Shown here one piece after another: positions 53,801 through 62,986 of a stretch of DNA of 64,000 nt (positions are counted from its first letter, which is position 1; every line of letters starts with the position of its first letter). The notes under the pieces are model-generated. The model was not told the DNA's origin and ran no database searches. It saw nothing but the letters and a program-made list of their open reading frames with translations. The translations under genes and the position numbers were made by a program. The DNA is taken from NCBI GenBank assembly GCA_013396915.1, contig VWZL01002498.1, forward strand, positions 19,298 through 83,297. The letters run 5' to 3'. The DNA comes from Stercorarius parasiticus (taxonomy: Eukaryota; Chordata; Aves; Charadriiformes; Stercorariidae).

Positions 53801-56800
53801 GGAGAGTTTGTTGTGTTTTTGACATAGACAAAATGTACTAAAAGAGGGTATAAAAAGCAGTTGCAAGGAAAATTCAAATTGCCATCTGCGCATTTCCATT
53901 GCTAACAATATTGCCAACTTTTGTTTAACAAACAGATGAGCCCAATGTAAAATTACTAAGAGCAGATAGTAAATTGGACATATGCCTCAAATCATTTTAT
54001 CAACTGTTATGTACAAACTCAGAAGGAAGACAATTCAATTTTTATAGTGTGCTGGTTTATAATGACATTGGAAAAAATACCACTGAGATGAATGAAAGAT
54101 GATACAAAGAAATAAGTTCCTGTTGTTTAGTAGAAAGCAAAGTTTTGTCAAGAAGGTCAACTAAAATCTTAAGTTATGGAATATCTTATGGCATCTGAAG
54201 AATGTAAACTACATATGTATAAGTAATTTTTTTTGCCTATGGCAAAGAAACCAAAGAATACATAATGCGATGGTAACCCAGAAATGTTTTCAGATTTGTT
54301 AGAGAATGGTAGTTTCCCCTCAGCCAGGCCAGGTTCTCTCCTCATCTGAGGGTCTGCATCAGTTGTGGTCAAGAGTTTACTATCGTTATAAACCATGTCA
54401 CCAGCTGCTTTCAAATGTATTCTTTACCCCAGGTATTAAATATGAAGTTGACTTTTTAAAAGGCGCTATCCCAGTGAGTGTCGGAAGCAGAATGGCAGTG
54501 TTTAGATGAAGTGTTCATAGGCCGGTTCCTTCTGCTGTGACCGAGATGTAGGCCCACATGACTATTGCTTTTGCAGCACATAAAATTTAAGTCCTTTGCA
54601 AATGTGTCTTCTAATAGTGCACCTGCCTGCCCCTTCTGCTGTCTCCTGCCTGAAGTTGCTATTTCCTTACTAGTGCTTCTTCAACTGTTTTTTTTTTCTT
54701 GGCTGTTCTCTAACCTAAATCTATGAAATGATCCTGAACAAAATCCCAACAATCTTCCTCAGTTTTATTTGCCAACAGGTTGTTTTGCACATCTAGCTTA
54801 GAATGTGGCCACACCAGCATTTGCCCCAGCACTGCTGAGGGGCAGCACCCTTCAGCCACAGCTGCAATATCACCTGGGAGCAGAGGGAATATTTAAACTG
54901 GATCTCATAGACTAGTTGATGTGGAACCGCAGCCATAGTCAGCCCTGAGCTCCAGGCCGGTGTGTCTGTTGTACTCCTGCTGTCTAAATCAGCTTGTATA
55001 AAGCCAGCTCAGTAATTTCTACATTGCACTGAACTGCACCGTGAACACCTACTCTGTAAGAGTGGCAGAAACTTGGTGTATGACGTTTATGCCACCTAGG
55101 TGTCTCATCACAGAAATTTATGGAGACAGCACAAAGAACAACATGATATTCCATGCACTATAATCCTTATTAGGAGTAGTGCTAGAATGATTATGGGGAG
55201 AGATGATAAGGGTCTGCAGAAGCATTTGCCTGGATAAATTCTGCATCTTTGAAAAGATGCAAGATTCAATTCACTTGTTCAAAACCTCAGAAAGAATCCA
55301 TGTCCTAATAAGTTAAAGAATCCAGAAGTTTGTGACTTGGTTTGTCTGTGTAGGTTGTGCCTCTTGAAGTTGACACCGTGAGTCATATATAAATGATATG
55401 TATATATATATAAAAGATCTTGATATGTAATACTAATTTAGTTGGTAAATACAGCACACTAAGAAGAAAAAATGGTCCTAAAATAACAAAGATTACTTTC
55501 GTTTCTCCTTCATTTCGCTAGAGCTGCTGCTGAGGCTGAAGTAATTGAGCCACTAATAAATACCTTGAACGCTCAGAGAGATGGAGCCATTGCTAGTGCT
55601 GCTACAGCGCTGACAAACCTGGCCACCCAGGAGCCATTCCGTGTAAATATCCAGAGCCGTGGCGTTATGCGTACACTTGCAGAACCGCTGCGCTCGACCA
55701 ACAGCCAAGTGCAAAGCAAAGCGGCGTTCGCTGTGGCTGTGTTTGGTTGTGATGCTGATGCAAGAACGGAGGTAAAACTACTCTTTGATGTTGTGGTTAT
55801 TTGTATTTCTAGATCCTGAGGTTGGTGTTATACTTAGCTAGAATCTTTGCGGTTTGTGTCTGTCCTAAAAGTCCCGAGCTTTGTAGATAGTAACTAATTT
55901 TTCGCTTTCATCATCGGCTTGTTCAGCTCAATTTAGCTCAGTTTGTCATGAGAACTTGGAAAGAGTTTTCTTTCATTTGTATTTTTACTGCTGTATTTGC
56001 TTGCACCAAATTAATTTTTTACAGCTTTCCAGTGGCTTCAGTGAGCTTTAACCAATGCTATATCTTAATCCCCACGTTTATGAGCATTAAACATTAAGAC
56101 TTCTTTCAGCTGCAACTGTCGGCTGAACTTTGAAGATAAGTTCTGTCCTCTTTACTCTCCCTCAGTGTCGTTCTGTTGCCCACTTTCAAGGCCTGTACAG
56201 CAATGTCTGACCTTGATTAATAAGATACTGGATGTGCATGGCGTAAATGTAATTCAGACAAAACTCAAAATATAATTAATGCCTTGATCAGTGGCATGCA
56301 GCAAGTAGAACTTTTTGCTGTTTATCAATGGTCATGCTATTTTCCTTTCATAAATGAGGATGATGCTATGTGCCTTCATGGATCATAAGCTGAGGTTTTC
56401 TCATGGGTCAAGGCTGTTAATTAGGACATGAATAAGGGGCATAGATAATTAATCTACCTCCTTCGATGTCCTTAAAATGTCTTTCTCTTCAAAAATCCAA
56501 ATGAGCAATATTTCCTCCAGCGTGTATAGGAAAGAGACCATAGCACACAAGAGAATAGGATGTTAATAAGATTGTCATACATACAATACAATACAAATGC
56601 AAATATATTGTGATGCAAATTAGTTGCTAGGAGGCAACAGAACACAGAAAAAGCTGTGTAACTCTCCGTGGCTGTCTTGGGTTGCACAGTCTCTTCAGTT
56701 TCCACACCGCGATCTAATAACTGAAAAGCACGGCCGAGCCAGGAGGGATGTGTGCCCTGAACCGCTCTGAAGCTCGCTTCAGCTCCAGCCCATGCAGAGT

Positions 56801-59800
56801 CCACAGAAGCACAGAATCCCCATAAATGGCCGTTCTACCAGCCCAGCATAGCTTGTCTACAAGGCTTGAGTGTTTTGGACGGTGAATTTCACAGACTGGG
56901 ATAGGTGAAATATCGAAGTGGCAATGTCTTCATTTTTTTATAGTTAAGAAATGCAGGTGGACTGGGACCCCTCGTTGAATTGCTGCATTCTAAGAATAAA
57001 GAAGTCAGAAGAAATGCCTGTTTGGCTGTTATGGTCTGTGCAAGTGATGAACTAACTGCTGTGGAACTGTGCAGGCTAGGGTGAGTAGAAGTAGTATCAA
57101 GGGGCAGAGGGAAGATTTTGAAGTGAGAACTCCCTCCATTCAGTCAATCTTTACATATTTGTAGCACAATAACAAAGTTAAGCTATCGTTTTTGGTAAGC
57201 AGAAACTCCTTTTGCACCACAGATGTTACAGGTGAAAGGGTATTGATTTTAAGTAACAGAAGCCTTAAGAAAAAAACGTAAGACTGAAGAGAGAACTGTC
57301 TGGAATTATAGAAACATTTATTGTTTCTGTGACTGAATTAGGCTTTATATTGAAGGTGTGCTTATATCAGTCAAAATTACACACTACAGTGCCCCATACA
57401 TACGAAACTGAAATTAAGGTTTTAGGCTAGGTTCAATATACAGTAAATTGTGCTTATTACACACAGGCTAAATTTTATTTACAAGCTCTGGTTAACTGCA
57501 GGTGTGCTGAACTGTCACATAAAAGAGACTCTATTTTATTCTTTCTTAGAAGCTCCAAGTTCTATATATTAATATCTGAACTACAAAAGGTTATAAGAAT
57601 TACGACACAGGGCTCTTTATACAGGGTGACCTTTTTAGTTATTGTTAAATTAAAATATATGTAATTGCTCTGCTCCCTCTGCTGGACACTTCTCTGCTTA
57701 CTGCACAGATAGTTACAATCCATCTATGAGGGGATTCTGCAGAGTGAGAATCTCAGAAATTTAGGTCAGGAGAGGACCTCAAAGGTGATGTTATCCATCT
57801 GCCCACTGTAAGACTGAATCAGGGTCACTGGCATATTTTTGCTTGTTCAGTGTAAACACCAGTTCTGAGGGGTTTTCACAGCTTTCCAAGGTAACCTGTT
57901 CCAGTGCTGGAGTATCCTTACAATTAGAAGACTTTTCTGAGTTCTAAATATCCCTTAGAGCAAATCAACTACACGTTGTCCTGCATTCAGTGGGATTGAA
58001 TAACCACCTTTTTTATAGCAACTTGAGTTTAACTTATTGAATTTTCTCATGTTCCATGTCCCTCCCTCATCTTCCTTTTCATGACAAAGTAAAAATGTTA
58101 AACTTTTTTTTTTTTGAAATGTTGTGTCATTTTGTCACACATCTCTGAATTTCTCTCATTTATTTATGCCATTTTGAAGTGACACCTCCCAGCCTGGATG
58201 AGGTACTTCAGATGAGGTCAGACCACCATCAAATAAAGCTCAGTAATTATTTTCTATATCTTGCATATAGCACTGTTCTTATTTAATCCCTTCTTTGTGA
58301 CGGTATCAGAGTAGGATTATAATTTATCTGTCCTTCCAGTTTGACAGCATATTATTGATAACAATACATTAAGCATAGTTTTTCAACCAGTCAGGCACGA
58401 CTTCATGTTATTTTCATGTAGATCATATTTCCCTGACTTGCTCATGAGTATTCAAGTAGGAATATGTGAAAAGACTTATTAAAGTCAAAACATATCTTAA
58501 AGTCAACTCCTATCTCACATCTACTTCTTCTGCCTATACATTAAGTCATTTACCCTATCACAGAAAGGATTAGATTGGCTTTACATGATTTATTCTTGAC
58601 AAATACATAATGGCTATTTCTTATCTCTTGTTGCTTGCAAACTGATTGTTTAATAATTTGATATGGTGTTCTTTGGACACTGAAATTTGGCCGAATGATC
58701 TCTATTACAATTTCCTTGTTCTTTGTTTTTCAAATCTAGATGCTATCTTTGCCCTTCCCCACTCTCCTGGCACCTAGCCTGTCCTCCCTGAATTTTCAAA
58801 TACAATTATAAATAGTTCAGAGGTTGCTTTTGCCAATTCATAGAGTAGTATGAGATAAGTGTCCCCAGGGACTGCTAACTTTGTCCCCTCAAACTTATTC
58901 AAGACACGTTAAGCCTACTGTTTCTACCTCCTTGTTACTATTACTGCCAGGCATCTGCTTGCAACCCTTTTATGAAAACTGAAGCAAAAAAGGCATCAGA
59001 CACTTCAGTCTTTTCTGTGCCATCTGTTACGAGTTTTCTTCCCACATTGAGTAATAGGCCTACATTTTCCTCTCTGACTTACAGCATATGAAACATTTAT
59101 TTTTGTTTCCGTCCCTGAACAGTTGCGTCTCACTTTGCCTGTGGGTCTTTTGGGTTTGTCCCTTACTTTTTCTTTTCTGCTGGAAGTGTCAGTGTTTCCA
59201 TTTCTGTATGAGTCCTTTTTTTGGTTTTTGGGTCTTCACTGCATTTTTGGTGCAGCCGTATTTGTCCCTTTTTGACTTGTCTTTCCTCCATGTGAGGGTA
59301 ATGTGCCATTGTGCCTGTAATGTTATCTGTTTTAGACACTGCTGTACATATCAGCCTTTCCTTATTCATTTTCCCCTTTAAAAGTCTTCCCTGCATTACT
59401 TGCTGGTTACCTGACTTTGTTGCAGTATGCTGTATGACAAATAGCCTGTACTGCTCTTCCAATATTTTCTTCCATTGTTCTGATCTAGTTGGAGATGTCC
59501 CTGCTTACTGCAGGAGGGTTGGACTAGATGACCTTTAAAGGTCCCTTCCAACCCAACAGATTCTATGATTCTTCGATTCTTCTAAAAGAGAAGGTTGCCA
59601 TTTGCCTTGCCTGAAAAACTTGTTCTCTGGAATTCATCTGACGTACCTTCAGAAGTCTACCTTGTAAATGTCTACAGCTGAGGCTCCCTGTGTAGTTCAC
59701 AGAGAGAAATGGTCAGTCTAAATGTGGAGTTCATTTATATATATGTGTGTGTATATATATATATATAAAAAATTGATTCCTTAGCATGTGAGGAATGTCT

Positions 59801-60256
59801 GCCTGTGTGTATAGACACACACAGATATAAATTCGAATATGTACACACACACACGAGTATATTGCCTTTTTTCTTTTTTTTTTTATTCCTAAAAAATTCC
59901 AAAACTGCAGTATGCTATGTTCTCCTGATTCAGCTTCCTTTTTCCTCTTAGTTTATCTTCTTAGTGAGCTTTTCCTAAGATTTTCAGGTCAGAATTTATC
60001 AGTACGTGGGTTTCAGCACCAGAAGCAGCTTAAGAAATGAATTCCTGTCCTCCCGTGTCCCCACACGACTATTTGTTTCTACCTCCCCGCTGCAAAAATC
60101 CTGCCATGCTGGTGGCGCTGACACAACTGCTTGTGTTTCTGTGCTCATCCGTGTTTAGCAGATCTCTGCCAGCCGCGCAGACACAGCAACAGTCCTAAAC
60201 CAGAGGGATTCACATATGGTGAAAAGCACAACTGGAATCTGCAAATGGCATTGCAA

Positions 60257-60299
<43 letters not shown>

Positions 60300-62986
60300 T
60301 CCCTGACCTGTATCACATGGTCAGCTCTGAACATTATTCCATTTACTCGACTTTTACATCCTTCTTTTTCTGAACTTCTCTGTGCTTCTAACATCCTTCT
60401 GATAAAATGCTATGGCATCCTGTCTGCATTTCTTTATGTAACAGTTTAACTGCCTAAAGGAATCCCTTTTGCTTTTGAGCGCTATGAGGCGTTTTCCTCC
60501 TCTAGAGAAAGAGTTCCATGCAGCACTTGGAAATGAATCTCTCTTGGCCTTGGTAATGCTGAAAACTAACTCCGAACTGTATAGTAACAATTAATTAGTA
60601 TTTAATGATGAATTAGCCTTTGTATTTTGTTTAACAGTGCACTAGACATCCTAGAAGAAATTAATCTATCGATAGTGCGCAAAAATAACTATAGTGAAGC
60701 TGCTCTGGAAAAGTTACTTGATAACAATCTTTCCCAAAAGTACAGCCGGATGGGATATTTATCATCAAGTAATATCATTACTGATGGATTCTACGATTGT
60801 GGCCAGGTAAGCTACTTTAAATAAATTCCTCTACTTAGAAAGATTAAAATGTTCTTTTTGATTTAGAAAAAGTAAGAGTACTATAGCAAAAGCCAGAGTC
60901 TGGTGATGTAAAATACTTTATTTTCTTGTCCTGAAGTTTCCCAGCTTTTATACTGATCTCTTTTGATTATCTTTCTTCATGGATGAAATCTCACCATCTT
61001 CACACTATCCCCCAGCTGCAGTCTGCTTTCCAATCCTATGTAAGCTCTGCAAACTTAGTTCCTTTCCAGATCCTTTCTCAGACCTTGGTTCCTCTGGTCT
61101 CTTTCCCTGCAGTATACTTAATACTAACCTGACATTGAATGACCTATGGACTTTTTGTTTGTTTATTTTTACATAAAGAAGTAAAGAGTTCATATTTTCA
61201 CCTTGGTCATGACCCTTTCTCTCACAAAGCGGTGTTTATATATAAAGACTGACTGCAGTATCACTTGTTAGGGCTGTGTTCCGTAAAAATCTGAGAAGGA
61301 CTTCTCAAAATGCCTAAATGAATTAGAAATACCGGTCTTACTGCAAATCAGTGAAATACCTGGTCCTAAAGTACTTAGTTGCTTTTGAAAATTCCATCCT
61401 ATATTGTAAAGGCTTCAGAGGCAGGAACATTTCCCTATTCAAGAACTGTTTGGAATGACATAGTAACAATAACTACAAGTTAAATTATTTATAAACAATC
61501 TTCTCTGAGAAAATTGATGAAGAAAATGCAAACGAAGAAGAAAACAATTTCATGTATTTTGAATGGCCTTATAAGTTTTTATGTAAGTCTTCTGTTAAAG
61601 ATCAGGAATTTTAAATTACTCTTTAGATACCTTTTAAATATATTTTTTCTCTTCATCTTTAACTGAAGAGAACACCTTATCTTTTATGCTAATTTTCTTG
61701 TAGATAAAACCTGGAGTGAAATTTTTATCTTTGGAGGAACTGAGTATGCAAGAGCTTACTGACCAGCGGGCCATAATCTTCATTAATGCTAAACCAAAAG
61801 AAGAGTGAGTGATGTTTGATCTACTAGCATCTATTGCAATAGCTCATCTTTTCTATCGTTTCCACTGTTTCCAGTACAAACTACATAGTACAGATATGTA
61901 TGTACACATATATATAAAATAGAGAGATTTGTTGTAATCCCAGTGCAGGGCATCATGTTCTAGAAGGCAAGAGATTTGTATTTTATAAGAATTTGGAAAA
62001 TAACTTTTTTTCCCTCTAGACAGAAAAGATTTATTCAGTTGAGTTGCTTTTTTTAACTCAGCCACTGAGACTCATTCATTTAACACCCTTTGATTCCTGA
62101 TGGTGGGACATCCGGTGTTTTATTAGTTATAACAAAGCTTGTCATCTGCCATAATAATTATGTCACCTAAGCTGAATGTCAACATGCAACAATGAAACCT
62201 ATGATTTGATGATCTTCTTGTACAGACAAATGCGTGGAATTTTAAGCACAGCATCCCAAGAGGCAGGACAAAGCCAAGCACCGAGCTTTTGGGCTTGATA
62301 AAGAACCTGTGTCCATTTCTTCTCTGTTTAAGTTGAAGCCAGCCTAACAAATCTTCTTAGATTTGAATGCAGGAAGTTGGTATTGGGCTTGTTTAACTGG
62401 GAGTCATTTCCTGTAAACGGTCTCACAGATCAAAGAATGCTCTACCAATATTTTGCAAGTCCAAAGCCTCTTCTCTGTCAACACATCACATATTTGGTTT
62501 ACAGTATCATTAGCTTCCCTTTTAAGCTTGGATATGACACCGTAAAGATGTCTGAGAATATCTATGACAAATTAAACTTCCATGCTCTGTGTTGATCCAT
62601 AGTGTTGTCTTTAACTATTAGGTTTTCTTTGACTTTGATACAGCTTCTTGCCTTTGCACCCTGGCAACAGTCTTACTCCCCAGTTACTTTTGTGTTCATC
62701 ATTTGGTATTCCATACTTCATTTTTGATCCCTGAATCAGTATCCAGTTTATTAGTCGTTATGGTATTTCTTCCACTTATATACTTCCTATGAATATATTT
62801 ACTGCACTTTAAAATCAGAACTCCATTTTCATAGTTTAACATGCAAATACTAACTCTGCAAATAACATGCAAAAATATCTTGTTCCTTTTCAGTCTTGCA
62901 GTAGAGGAGAAGGCACAAGATTCATTTTATGAACAGACTATCTTGTCACCTTCTATTTCAAGAAAAAGCAGTAGAGACAGAGCAAG
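20786..62986 (+). CDS. ARMC3: ARMC3, armadillo repeat-containing protein 3 (N-terminal ~642 residues, 14 coding exons; 3' end beyond window)
   Basis: Fourteen exons splice into one open frame of 641 codons plus two bases. The product starts [16 protein letters not shown] and stays collinear with vertebrate ARMC3 as I remember it, with no exon missing. Seen: GT-AG borders throughout; a series of armadillo-type helical repeats from about residue 20 to 525, with blocks such as [38 protein letters not shown] and [10 protein letters not shown] that mark successive repeats; then a linker with [12 protein letters not shown] at about residues 560-572 and a Ser/Arg-rich stretch at the end. Known of the family: about 870 residues in human, ending in an EDR1/CTR1/ARMC3 peptidase-like domain, which is absent here because the window stops. 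ARMC3 is mainly testis-expressed, and its loss causes sperm-tail defects in mammals; armadillo arrays are protein-binding scaffolds. No frameshift or premature stop was seen, so the gene looks functional. Start: the first ATG after the exon 2 acceptor matches the conserved N terminus. Confidence 0.96.
20834..23360. other. First part of ARMC3 intron 2
   Basis: AT-rich intronic sequence. Open frames at 21822-22103 and 22323-22646 are lysine-rich with no recognisable domain. Some of it may be a very old LINE, but I cannot support that. Confidence 0.4.
23364..24530 (+). mobile_element. CR1 LINE copy interrupted by a second CR1
   Basis: The plus strand shows decayed CR1 reverse transcriptase: a [19 protein letters not shown] start, [20 protein letters not shown] and a KFAEDTKL active-site block. 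It breaks off after GGGAGTAAAGAAG at 24169 and resumes at about 24342 with ACTGCAAGAGTGATG. It then runs through GAGTCTCCATCCTTGGAGAT to GTTGGACCAGATCATCTCCA and a tail near 24530. The two parts are collinear in the CR1 consensus except for roughly 130 missing bases at the junction. Confidence 0.82.
24170..24341 (-). mobile_element. CR1 fragment nested in an older CR1
   Basis: It starts with the antisense CR1 tail (ATAGAATCATAGAATTG, then TTTAAGATCATCAAGTCCA). It then jumps to AACTAGGTGTCATCTGCAAA, the antisense of the reverse-transcriptase active-site region, so about 1 kb of the element has been lost internally. It lies inside the plus-strand CR1 at 23364-24530. Confidence 0.78.
25100..26345 (+). 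mobile_element. Ancient (amniote-type) CR1 LINE remnant
   Basis: Successive landmarks lie in the right order: ACCAGAGGAATGGAGGGT with AATAATTACAGAAA (finger region) near 25180-25245, GGATAATGGTGATC near 25415, GGAGAGAGGTTGCCAGTGGG near 25573, and the tail GGATGCTGGGCTAGATGGGT with TTTGGTCTGACTGA near 26303-26336. All frames are destroyed. It matches the old CR1 type shared with turtles and crocodiles rather than the young bird copies elsewhere in this window. Confidence 0.62.
26346..28086. other. Last part of ARMC3 intron 2
   Basis: Mostly unremarkable AT-rich sequence. The exception is a minus-strand open stretch (27752-27279) that runs through a consensus splice donor complement at about 27297 (see findings). 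A T-tract precedes the exon at 28087. Confidence 0.4.
28087..28204 (+). CDS. ARMC3: ARMC3 coding exon 2 (residues 17-56)
   Basis: The acceptor is TTTGTAG after a T-tract and the donor is AAAG|GTTAGT. It encodes [18 protein letters not shown] and the [18 protein letters not shown] helix, the first armadillo repeat. It ends in phase 1, splitting the glycine codon completed by the next exon. Confidence 0.95.
28205..29350. other. First part of ARMC3 intron 3
   Basis: AT-rich intronic sequence. I see no gene or recognisable repeat. Confidence 0.4.
29351..29897 (-). mobile_element. CR1 LINE 3' fragment
   Basis: On the minus strand it encodes [20 protein letters not shown] and [20 protein letters not shown] before a frameshift near the EDRLR motif. 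It ends in the standard CR1 3' tail (AAAATCATAGAATGG on plus). A (TCTAA)4 microsatellite sits inside it at 29566-29585. Confidence 0.92.
29566..29585 (+). repeat. (TCTAA)4 microsatellite within CR1
   Basis: Four perfect TCTAA units, replacing the single unit of the parental CR1 sequence. Confidence 0.85.
30545..30600 (+). mobile_element. CR1 3' tail fragment
   Basis: TTAGATGATCTCCCAAGGTC followed by CCAGGCC and TTTGATTCTA resembles the last 50 bp of a plus-strand CR1. It lies only about 90 bp upstream of the exon at 30692. Confidence 0.6.
30692..30817 (+). CDS. ARMC3: ARMC3 coding exon 3 (residues 56-98)
   Basis: The acceptor is TTGTCAG and the donor is AATT|GTAAGA. It encodes a complete armadillo unit with [19 protein letters not shown] followed by [12 protein letters not shown]. 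It ends in phase 1, and the split codon reads Tyr where I recall Asn in human. Confidence 0.95.
30818..32546. other. ARMC3 intron 4
   Basis: 1.7 kb of AT-rich sequence with no recognisable repeat or gene. Confidence 0.4.
32547..32615 (+). CDS. ARMC3: ARMC3 coding exon 4 (residues 98-121)
   Basis: This short 69-bp exon has acceptor CATTGTAG and donor GAAG|GTAGCT. It encodes [19 protein letters not shown] and APE, joining two armadillo units. Both borders are phase 1, so skipping it would keep the frame and remove 23 residues. Confidence 0.93.
32947..33122 (+). CDS. ARMC3: ARMC3 coding exon 5 (residues 121-179)
   Basis: The acceptor is CCCCACAG after a T-tract and the donor is CAG|GTGAAG. It encodes [19 protein letters not shown], then [20 protein letters not shown] and [10 protein letters not shown], a textbook armadillo repeat with its conserved glycine turn. 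It ends in phase 0. Confidence 0.95.
33123..34439. other. ARMC3 intron 6
   Basis: 1.3 kb of AT-rich sequence, nothing recognised. A short TTTATTTATTTATTTT run lies near 33919. Confidence 0.4.
34440..34634 (+). CDS. ARMC3: ARMC3 coding exon 6 (residues 180-244)
   Basis: The acceptor is TTGCTGCAG and the donor is AGT|GTATGG. It encodes 65 complete codons, [20 protein letters not shown] through CLLQILETS, including the very conserved [17 protein letters not shown] helix. Both borders are phase 0. The +4 to +6 bases of the donor are weak. Confidence 0.94.
34635..35430. other. ARMC3 intron 7
   Basis: 0.8 kb of AT-rich sequence. I see no gene or recognisable repeat. Confidence 0.4.
35431..35614 (+). 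CDS. ARMC3: ARMC3 coding exon 7 (residues 245-306)
   Basis: The acceptor is CCTTTTTAG after a T-rich tract and the donor is GACC|GTATGT. It encodes [36 protein letters not shown] and [15 protein letters not shown], another armadillo unit. It ends in phase 1. Confidence 0.95.
36129..36793 (+). mobile_element. CR1 LINE 3' fragment
   Basis: The plus strand encodes [20 protein letters not shown] and, after a shift, [20 protein letters not shown] and [20 protein letters not shown]. It ends in a full CR1 tail (CAAGGTCCCTTCCAACAC then ATTCTATGATTCTATAA). Small deletions remove part of the GLFTRACSD region and the GLPREA region. Confidence 0.92.
36794..41418. other. Rest of ARMC3 intron 8
   Basis: AT-rich intronic DNA. 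An isolated cluster of CpGs (GCGGCCGATCGTTGCAGCG at about 40792-40810) stands out from an AT-rich background. No gene was recognised. Confidence 0.4.
41419..41571 (+). CDS. ARMC3: ARMC3 coding exon 8 (residues 306-357)
   Basis: The acceptor is TTTAAAG and the donor is CAGG|GTAAGG. It encodes [20 protein letters not shown] and [20 protein letters not shown], part of the central array. Both borders are phase 1. It follows a 5.8-kb intron and is separated from the next exon by only 125 bp. Confidence 0.95.
41697..41802 (+). CDS. ARMC3: ARMC3 coding exon 9 (residues 357-392)
   Basis: The acceptor is TTTTAAAG and the donor is a consensus AG|GTAAGT. It encodes [20 protein letters not shown] followed by [15 protein letters not shown], one full armadillo repeat. 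It starts in phase 1 and ends in phase 2. The intron after it is the longest in the window, 13.7 kb. Confidence 0.95.
41803..47096. other. First part of ARMC3 intron 10
   Basis: AT-rich sequence with a TG run near 43505. The stretch about 44180-44420 is slightly less AT-rich and contains a perfect 8-bp inverted repeat (44310-44328). The open frames here have no recognisable product. Confidence 0.4.
47100..47297 (-). mobile_element. CR1 LINE 3' end
   Basis: About 200 bp of antisense CR1 tail: ATAGAATCATAGAATGG, TTAAAGATCATCTAGTTCCA, CCACTAGACCAGGCTGCTCA and GGGATGGGGCATCCACAGCT. It stops abruptly near the HWNRLP coding region. Confidence 0.93.
47490..47547 (+). mobile_element. CR1 LINE 3' tail fragment
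   Basis: TTGGACTTGATGATCTTAAA, then TTTTCCAATCATAACGATTC and ATGATTCTGTG is the terminal 55 bp of a CR1 in the opposite orientation to the copy 190 bp upstream. A (TTTG)n run follows directly. Confidence 0.8.
47549..47570 (+). repeat. (TTTG)n microsatellite after a CR1 tail
   Basis: About five GTTT units immediately 3' of the CR1 tail. Confidence 0.8.
52114..52165 (+). mobile_element. hAT-Charlie-like DNA transposon end
   Basis: CAGTGGTTCTCAACCTTTTT is the classical terminal inverted repeat of Charlie-type hAT elements. It is followed by GTGGCACTTGAGAAAATTGG, which is compatible with such an element. The other end and the 8-bp target duplication were not found, so this is a partial, old copy. 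Confidence 0.6.
52880..52952 (+). repeat. CCAA / CAAAA-rich low-complexity run
   Basis: Four CCAA units followed by imperfect ACAAAAC and CCCAACA units. Confidence 0.75.
55522..55771 (+). CDS. ARMC3: ARMC3 coding exon 10 (residues 392-475)
   Basis: The acceptor is TTTCGCTAG and the donor is GAG|GTAAAA. It encodes [40 protein letters not shown] and a unit ending DADARTE. It is the largest coding exon here (250 bp) and is more GC-rich than its surroundings, with several CpGs near 55.66-55.73 kb. It ends in phase 0. Confidence 0.95.
55772..56943. other. ARMC3 intron 11
   Basis: 1.2 kb. The minus-strand open frame at 56472-56804 has no recognisable product. No repeat was recognised. Confidence 0.4.
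56944..57080 (+). CDS. ARMC3: ARMC3 coding exon 11 (residues 476-521)
   Basis: The acceptor is TTTTTATAG and the donor is GG|GTGAGT. It encodes [20 protein letters not shown] and [18 protein letters not shown], the last clear armadillo repeat. It ends in phase 2. Confidence 0.95.
57740..59000 (-). mobile_element. Old CR1-like LINE remains
   Basis: Antisense CR1 landmarks appear in order but decayed: AGGAGAGGACCTCAAAGGTG near 57769, GTTCCAGTGCTGGAGTATCC near 57898, CTCCCAGCCTGGATGAGGTA near 58186, then CACTCTCCTGGCACCTAGCC near 58760, which resembles the linker region of old CR1 elements. No frame survives. Edges are approximate. Confidence 0.5.
59489..59582 (+). mobile_element. CR1 LINE 3' tail fragment
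   Basis: TGCAGGAGGGTTGGACTAGA, then AAAGGTCCCTTCCAACCC and ATTCTATGATTCTTCG is a plus-strand CR1 end of about 90 bp. Confidence 0.88.
59733..59858. repeat. TA/TG and CA simple repeats
   Basis: TATATATATGTGTGTG, a run of TA units, then a GTGTGTATAGACACACAC near-palindrome and an ACACACACACAC run. These alternating purine-pyrimidine blocks are close together in intron 12. Confidence 0.8.
60261..60297 (+). repeat. (GA)18 microsatellite
   Basis: 37 bp of uninterrupted GA, about 340 bp upstream of coding exon 12. Confidence 0.95.
60638..60806 (+). CDS. ARMC3: ARMC3 coding exon 12 (residues 521-577)
   Basis: The acceptor is GTTTAACAG and the donor is CAG|GTAAGC. It encodes [40 protein letters not shown] and [14 protein letters not shown], which cap the armadillo array. 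It ends in phase 0. A (GA)n tract lies about 340 bp upstream in the intron. Confidence 0.95.
60807..61703. other. ARMC3 intron 13
   Basis: 0.9 kb. I see nothing recognisable. Confidence 0.4.
61704..61804 (+). CDS. ARMC3: ARMC3 coding exon 13 (residues 578-611)
   Basis: The acceptor is TTCTTGTAG and the donor is GA|GTGAGT. It encodes [18 protein letters not shown] and [13 protein letters not shown]. Reading through the donor meets an in-frame TGA at once, so correct splicing is needed. It is less conserved than the armadillo exons but still aligns with the human linker. It ends in phase 2. Confidence 0.9.
61805..62893. other. ARMC3 intron 14
   Basis: 1.1 kb. I see nothing recognisable. Confidence 0.4.
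62894..62986 (+). CDS. ARMC3: ARMC3 coding exon 14 (residues 611-642)
   Basis: The acceptor is CCTTTTCAG and the donor is AG|GTATTG. It encodes [20 protein letters not shown] followed by RKSSRDRA, a low-complexity Ser/Arg/Lys linker equivalent to the serine-rich part of human ARMC3. It ends in phase 2, so at least one more exon lies beyond the window. Its low conservation makes the call a little less sure. Confidence 0.82.

Larger units (their letters stand above)
47571..55521. other. Rest of ARMC3 intron 10
   Basis: Mixed intronic sequence. It includes an 11-bp perfect tandem pair (GATCTCCCCTC at 50241-50262), a hAT-like terminus (52114), a CCAA/ACAAA-rich run (52887-52950), a somewhat GC-richer stretch at 53.2-53.35 kb and a TA run at 55395-55412. 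No gene was recognised on either strand. Confidence 0.4.
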
